DNA of 64,000 nt from Candidatus Albibeggiatoa sp. nov. NOAA (lineage in GTDB: Bacteria; Pseudomonadota; Gammaproteobacteria; Beggiatoales; Beggiatoaceae): contig JAOXRS010000257.1 of NCBI GenBank assembly GCA_025800385.1, forward strand, positions 124,001 to 188,000, given 5' to 3'. Under the pieces are notes generated by a model that saw nothing but the letters and a program-made list of their open reading frames with translations, was not told the origin of the DNA and ran no database searches. Positions within the stretch are counted from its first letter, which is position 1, and every line of letters begins with the position of its first letter. Of the stretch, positions 59,901 to 64,000 are shown in pieces. The position numbers and the translations under genes are program-made.

Positions 59901-62492
59901 TTATCCTGCGATGTAAGATTGTTTATTACCAACTGTGTTTAAAGCTGGAGAGAATGTAGGAGAACCAGCAATTTTCTCAATATTGATAAAAGAGTTATTT
60001 ATGGCATAAATGTCGGTATTTTGATTATTGAGAATATAATATTCTTTTGGAAGTGAAGCGGAGTAACTCAGCCGAACATTGCAGCTTTCTCTTGCGTATA
60101 TGCCATAACGAACGTTAAATAATGAGTACAATGAGGCATCGATTAAGTTAGCATTGAAATTTAAGGTGCTTGCTTGAAGTAAATGGACACCGTGATATTG
60201 GTTGGAATTACTCAGCACTTTTGCTGTTGAGTTAACAGTCGTTCTTATAAAATACATTCCATAATAAGTTCCACGACATGCTGTTAATAAATTCAACTCT
60301 ATATTTGAGTTAAATGTATTAAATATATGCTGACTAAGCCCAATATGACTAAGACTCACATCACTTTTAGTTACACTTAGAGATAGCTTTTCTAAAACAA
60401 TATTTTTGAGTTCCAGTTTTGAACATGAGTCAATCAATATACTGTGGCTATTGATGATGGTTTTTGTTAAATATAAAGAACCACTTGTTATTGTATTAGT
60501 TGGAAATGTTGCTTCAGGACAATAATGCTTAATGGTTACGTTACTTCCAGATACAGCAATAACTTCCCAGCCACCTAAATGTACTTCTGGTGTACCTGTG
60601 CCTGTCACATCATGGATTAACAAGTAATCACCAACATTCACATCTGTCATATCATGTAATTGCAACGTCACATCCCAATTGCCTGCACTGCCTGTTGCGC
60701 TAACAAATGAAACTAATGTTTTGCTAATGGGTTCTGCACCTTTAACTGTGATATTGTGCACGTTCTCGATGGCTAAACTTTGACTTAAAACATGTTTACC
60801 TTCAGCTAATTCAAGTGTGATTGAAGCACTAGGCGCAACAACTAAATCGCTAATCGCAGCAATTGCAGATTCTAAATCAGGATAGTCTTCTGGGATTTTG
60901 ATGGTTTTATCTTCAGAAAATGAGTACATCCCTTTGGTATTGCCGAAGCTGTCTTGATGCCGACCGTAAGTATCAACAGAATAATCTTGACTGAAATTAA
61001 ACTGATTATTTTCTTCTCGAGTGAAACCACCTTTAACTGTGACAAAACCCACATCGTCATCACCTAAACGTGTAGTGAGCTGGTTATTTTTGGCTAAAAC
61101 ATGACCATCAGTATTGTGAGAGATGTGTAAGAAGCCTTGATTGTTATCACGATCTGGCGCATAAATGATGCTGTTTTGTAACAACACTTGTGCAGTTTCC
61201 GTTGTCATGAAGCTGTTGCAAGGACATTCTGTTGTGGTGAATTTCACACCATCTAAATAGACTTGCGCACCTTCATAAGCGATTAAGCTAGCTTGATCTG
61301 GATTTGTGCCTGTATTTTCAATCCGCACCACATTTGTATCATCAATGTTGTACCAATCTGCACTACGGTTAGTGAACGAAACTTGAGCATGTTGACCGCG
61401 TGCTTGACCTAACCATTGCAACGGCTCGGAGTGCTCTGCCATTTCCATAAAGCCAACATTAATAATTGAATCGTCTGCCCAGAATAGTTGCATCACATTG
61501 TTAATCATCAAACGATCAATATGTAATTGTGCACCGTTGATTAAGTTGATTGCTGTCGCGTGAGCCGTTTCAGTTTCTGTACGCCAGCCAATACAATTTT
61601 GTTTTGGATACTCGTTTAATTCGATATTTGATGACCAAGTTAATTGGCCTTTTTGAATGTGTTTAGAGCTGTCTAATAAAATTGGCGCAGCATGGTCGGC
61701 TAATACATCGGTACAACCTGTGTAATCTGGATGCCAAACATTAATATCTAAATCGGCATCACTGTAAATTGTCGAATCTTTAGCTTGTAATGCGATACCA
61801 CTATGAGAGGTACAAGACGCGGAGTAAATCCATAAATCCAAGTGCATATCACCTAAAGTGAAAATAGTCGATTTATCCAAGTTCAAACAATGCCGTGTGC
61901 CGCGCAACCAAACATTATTAAAGCGCACTGTAGAATTGTTAAAACTCAAAGGGATTTCATCATAAGCATGGGCTTCACAAATTTGTGAAGGGGAAGAAAT
62001 ACCCGTGCTATTGGTTGAAATTTGGCTGTCAACTGTATTGGGTGTGCAAATGATCGGTGGATTGTCTGGGTCGTAATCGTCTGTGGGTTCAAAATTTAAT
62101 AAGAATAAATCATTTAACGCTTGTGCAGGTAAGACGTGCAGCCCTTTAGACAGTTTAATTGTATTTGCAACAGAAGGAATTAAATGTTTACTCAATGCAT
62201 CTGCTAATGTGGTTGCATTTTCAGCATCAACACCTGTCGCATCATTTTGAGCAGTTGGCGCAACATAAATAATTTGATTATCGAACGCGTTTAATTTCGC
62301 ATCGATTTCAATTTGCTTGGCAGCCCACTCACTATCAATTTGTGCTGACTTTGCAGTCCAATGATTGTCTAGTTCTGTTTCTGCATCGGTTACCCGCTGA
62401 TCAATGGTTGCCATTTTGCCAATGACTTCATTGGTCAGTTTATTTGTCTGGGTAACTAAATCAGTTACAGTATTTTCAAGGGTTGTTGTCAT
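59901..62492 (-). CDS. right-handed beta-helix tail fibre/spike-like protein (P2 H position)
   Basis: The 863-residue protein begins with a coiled coil (~1-70: VTDLVTQTNKLTNEVIGKMA, AKSAQIDSEWAAKQIEID) likely for trimerisation. A long beta-helix follows, with many short turns of the type SIxLxxxxNIxxxxxxxxxxxN, parallel-beta-helix Asn ladders, and a repeat start of the form KIPEDYPDLESAIAAISDL, a pectate-lyase-like entry. It lies next to the chaperone-like gene in the P2 H-G order. I see no catalytic residues, so receptor binding or polysaccharide recognition is likely; depolymerase activity cannot be excluded. The ribosome site AAGGATTACC precedes the start. Confidence 0.78.
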   Translation of the reverse strand: MTTTLENTVTDLVTQTNKLTNEVIGKMATIDQRVTDAETELDNHWTAKSAQIDSEWAAKQIEIDAKLNAFDNQIIYVAPTAQNDATGVDAENATTLADALSKHLIPSVANTIKLSKGLHVLPAQALNDLFLLNFEPTDDYDPDNPPIICTPNTVDSQISTNSTGISSPSQICEAHAYDEIPLSFNNSTVRFNNVWLRGTRHCLNLDKSTIFTLGDMHLDLWIYSASCTSHSGIALQAKDSTIYSDADLDINVWHPDYTGCTDVLADHAAPILLDSSKHIQKGQLTWSSNIELNEYPKQNCIGWRTETETAHATAINLINGAQLHIDRLMINNVMQLFWADDSIINVGFMEMAEHSEPLQWLGQARGQHAQVSFTNRSADWYNIDDTNVVRIENTGTNPDQASLIAYEGAQVYLDGVKFTTTECPCNSFMTTETAQVLLQNSIIYAPDRDNNQGFLHISHNTDGHVLAKNNQLTTRLGDDDVGFVTVKGGFTREENNQFNFSQDYSVDTYGRHQDSFGNTKGMYSFSEDKTIKIPEDYPDLESAIAAISDLVVAPSASITLELAEGKHVLSQSLAIENVHNITVKGAEPISKTLVSFVSATGSAGNWDVTLQLHDMTDVNVGDYLLIHDVTGTGTPEVHLGGWEVIAVSGSNVTIKHYCPEATFPTNTITSGSLYLTKTIINSHSILIDSCSKLELKNIVLEKLSLSVTKSDVSLSHIGLSQHIFNTFNSNIELNLLTACRGTYYGMYFIRTTVNSTAKVLSNSNQYHGVHLLQASTLNFNANLIDASLYSLFNVRYGIYARESCNVRLSYSASLPKEYYILNNQNTDIYAINNSFINIEKIAGSPTFSPALNTVGNKQSYIAG

Positions 62493-62694
62493 ACGGTAAT
62501 CCTTTACCTAAGCACTGCCAGTCCGTTGCACGTTTTGTTTAAGTGGCTGGGATTGTATCGCTTTACAATCAAGGATATGTATGACGTTTTGTCCTACAGA
62601 GATTAAATATTTTTACTCAATGGTTGAATTATTGATAAACAAATAGATTCAAAAAGTATGAAATCAATTAACAAATACTGATTTGGAGAAAACA

Positions 62695-63111
62695 ATGAGT
62701 GAGCAATGGCTAGAATGGAAAACAGAAGGGAAACAGGTTAATAAGCCAATAGTTAACTTCAATGGTAAGTGGAGGAACAAACTTAGTTCAGAGATGATAA
62801 TTACTGTTGAAAAGGGTATAGTTTCAGGAATATATCAAACTGTTGTTGGAGAACCTAGTCACAATTGCGAGGAGTTTCCTTTATCTGGCTTTGTAAATGG
62901 TCACCTCATTTCTTTTATTGTTGACTGGAAGCAATATGGCTCCATAACAGCTTGGGTTGGCCAACATATAATAGATATTAATGGCAATAATGAGAGAATA
63001 GAAACCATGTGGCATTTAGTAAAAAATATTGGTGAAGAAGGTAAAGAAGCTGACTCTAATTCATATTGGAATGCATTTCTCTCTGGAAGTGATGTCTTTT
63101 CTAAAATATAG
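62695..63111 (+). CDS. avidin-family biotin-binding protein
   Basis: The 138-residue protein aligns with streptavidin and avidin over the barrel. Visible biotin-pocket positions are N28 and S32 (FNGKWRNKLSSEM), Y47 (SGIYQTVVGE), W78 (VDWKQYG), T85 and W87 (GSITAWVGQHI), W106 (ETMWHLV), W125 (YWNAFLSG) and D133 (GSDVFSKI); nearly all match the streptavidin set (N23, S27, Y43, W79, T90, W92, W108, W120, D128). I start at ATG 62695, with GGAG at good spacing, not at the upstream TTG. There is no signal peptide in this frame, unlike secreted streptavidin, so it would be cytosolic. It is divergent from the fibre gene and may be phage or island cargo. Confidence 0.85.
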   Translation: MSEQWLEWKTEGKQVNKPIVNFNGKWRNKLSSEMIITVEKGIVSGIYQTVVGEPSHNCEEFPLSGFVNGHLISFIVDWKQYGSITAWVGQHIIDINGNNERIETMWHLVKNIGEEGKEADSNSYWNAFLSGSDVFSKI

Positions 63112-63258
63112 TTTCTACTTGCTTGTTATTTTTTTATAATCTAAAAATAAAGAGTAAATGAGTGAAGTTGCTTTTTGAAAATATTCTCTAATAAGTATAT
63201 GAGATTATGAAATTCCCTCAATCATTTTACACTTCATATAACCTGTTATTCCTTAATA

Positions 63259-64000
63259 TCAACCCGTAAACTGCTTCACGCCACTACCTGTATTAAGGCT
63301 GCTATCGCTGACATTCCCTCCAATATAAATATCGCCACTGTTTTTAATTGCCTGACTGGTTTGTACCAATGCCACTAATTTGGTTAATTGCTCGGCTTCA
63401 GTTTTAAATCCTGCATAATCATGTTCAATTTGCACTAGATATTTTTTCTGGGCGAGTTCATGAAAATATGCAAATAAATGTAATTCATGTCCCATTTTTT
63501 GGCTTAACTTGGTTAAACGCTGTTGATAATTATCTAAGTTGGTTTGAATGGTTCTAGCTTGTGCATCTAAGTTTTTTAAATCTGCGGTATAACTCAAATT
63601 AAATTGCAAGCTATGCAAAATATCTTGTAATTGTGTTGCTTCTAAATCATGTATGTTTTGGCTCAAATTACTTTCATGCGCCCGAATATGTTTAGTATTT
63701 TGTTTAAGCTGTTTGGCGAGCTGCCGACTTTGCTGGTATGCCCAACTGATTTTGTGGCGATAAAACAATAAATATAGCCAATCTGTAAAATAAGCATTTT
63801 CCTGTTTTAAAGCTTGTTGGTTTGTATAAAATATGACAATCGTATGCGGGTCACTGATTTCATAGATTATTTTATCGTTCCAGCGCATGGTTTTAAAAAG
63901 TTTACCTGAAGATAATATCTGACAACAATTTTTAATAAATGCATCATCATTAGGTAGATTTTCTACATATGCGGAAAAAATCCAAGTTTGCCCCAATGTC
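63259..64000 (-). CDS. coiled-coil protein with IGGN-type tail (5' end off the window)
   Basis: The minus-strand frame runs at least to the window edge, so its start is not visible; a TTG at 63996 is only one possible start. The ~247 visible residues have a mixed N-terminal part (WIFSAYVENLPNDDAFIKNC, EISDPHTIVIFYTNQQAL), a helical coiled coil (~85-215), and a C-terminal DIYIGGNVSDSSLNTGSGVK. That last pattern (IxxGGNVxxSxxNTG) is common in linker and tail segments of NTPase and protease conflict proteins, but it is short. I assign no function. Confidence 0.55.
   Translation of the reverse strand, partial: TLGQTWIFSAYVENLPNDDAFIKNCCQILSSGKLFKTMRWNDKIIYEISDPHTIVIFYTNQQALKQENAYFTDWLYLLFYRHKISWAYQQSRQLAKQLKQNTKHIRAHESNLSQNIHDLEATQLQDILHSLQFNLSYTADLKNLDAQARTIQTNLDNYQQRLTKLSQKMGHELHLFAYFHELAQKKYLVQIEHDYAGFKTEAEQLTKLVALVQTSQAIKNSGDIYIGGNVSDSSLNTGSGVKQFTG

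Noticed and set aside
49980..62492. Type VI secretion system
   Set aside because: The sheath is a single FI-like protein, a phage-type tape measure and E/E' frameshift are present, and no TssB/C, Hcp, ClpV or TssJLM-like genes are seen.

Overview
The window looks like chromosomal DNA of a low-to-medium GC gammaproteobacterium. Housekeeping genes of gammaproteobacterial type are present (ybaB/ebfC, a yafS-like methyltransferase next to rnhA, dapF followed by a DUF484 gene, serC-serA, gcvT-gcvH, nhaA). The large DUF3683 FAD oxidase, the FGE-like and effector-associated domains and the overall gene style would fit a Thiotrichales/Beggiatoa-like sulfur bacterium, but the sequence alone does not fix the genus. 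No rRNA, tRNA or CRISPR array was seen.

Left part (1-30 kb) is mostly ordinary metabolism: an edge-truncated FAD/FMN oxidoreductase, an alpha/beta hydrolase, a DUF4365 nuclease-like protein, serC-serA, ybaB, methyltransferase-rnhA, a large membrane sensor kinase, two tandem PfkB sugar/nucleoside kinases, NhaA, a secreted trypsin-like protease, a J-like/RDD membrane protein, a frameshifted CitE-type lyase, dapF-DUF484, a PNPOx-like flavoprotein, a double-receiver response regulator and gcvT-gcvH. From 24.3 to 30.1 kb lies a compact plus-strand run of six genes: a P1B-like ATPase without the usual CPC motif, a maleate isomerase/Asp-Glu racemase-like protein, a haem-oxygenase-like diiron protein, a nucleotidyltransferase, a VOC protein and a CBS/cysteine synthase-like PLP enzyme. 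The run looks like one pathway whose product I cannot name.

Middle part (30-48 kb) is accessory DNA. An HU-like gene, a small unknown and a Toprim/DUF927 replication protein look like the replication module of an integrated element. They are followed by an aegerolysin-like gene of deviating composition, a broken AbrB-type antitoxin gene, a pentapeptide-repeat/potassium-channel fusion, a two-repeat lipoprotein and a frameshifted XRE regulator. After a 0.9-kb AT-rich gap comes a four-gene plus-strand operon (41.1-48.0 kb): a CBM41-like N-terminus on a long coiled coil; a 916-residue coiled-coil protein with one membrane segment and a weakly OmpA-like tail; an EAD-like/trypsin/FGE-like protease; and a small trypco2 protein. 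A degenerate remnant of the second gene's 3' end lies just downstream. This set has the features of a protease-based conflict (immunity or cell-death) system, with an envelope or polysaccharide sensing side that I do not recognise from described systems.

Right part (48-64 kb) is a minus-strand block colinear with the tail genes of phage P2, in the order H-G-FI-FII-E/E'-T: beta-helix fibre, DUF4376 chaperone-like protein, sheath, two tube paralogues, E with a frameshifted E' extension, and a 1820-residue tape measure with internal repeats. Capsid, baseplate, lysis and integrase genes are not in the window, so this is either a decayed prophage or a contractile particle whose other genes lie elsewhere. 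A divergent avidin-family gene and an edge-truncated coiled-coil protein close the window.
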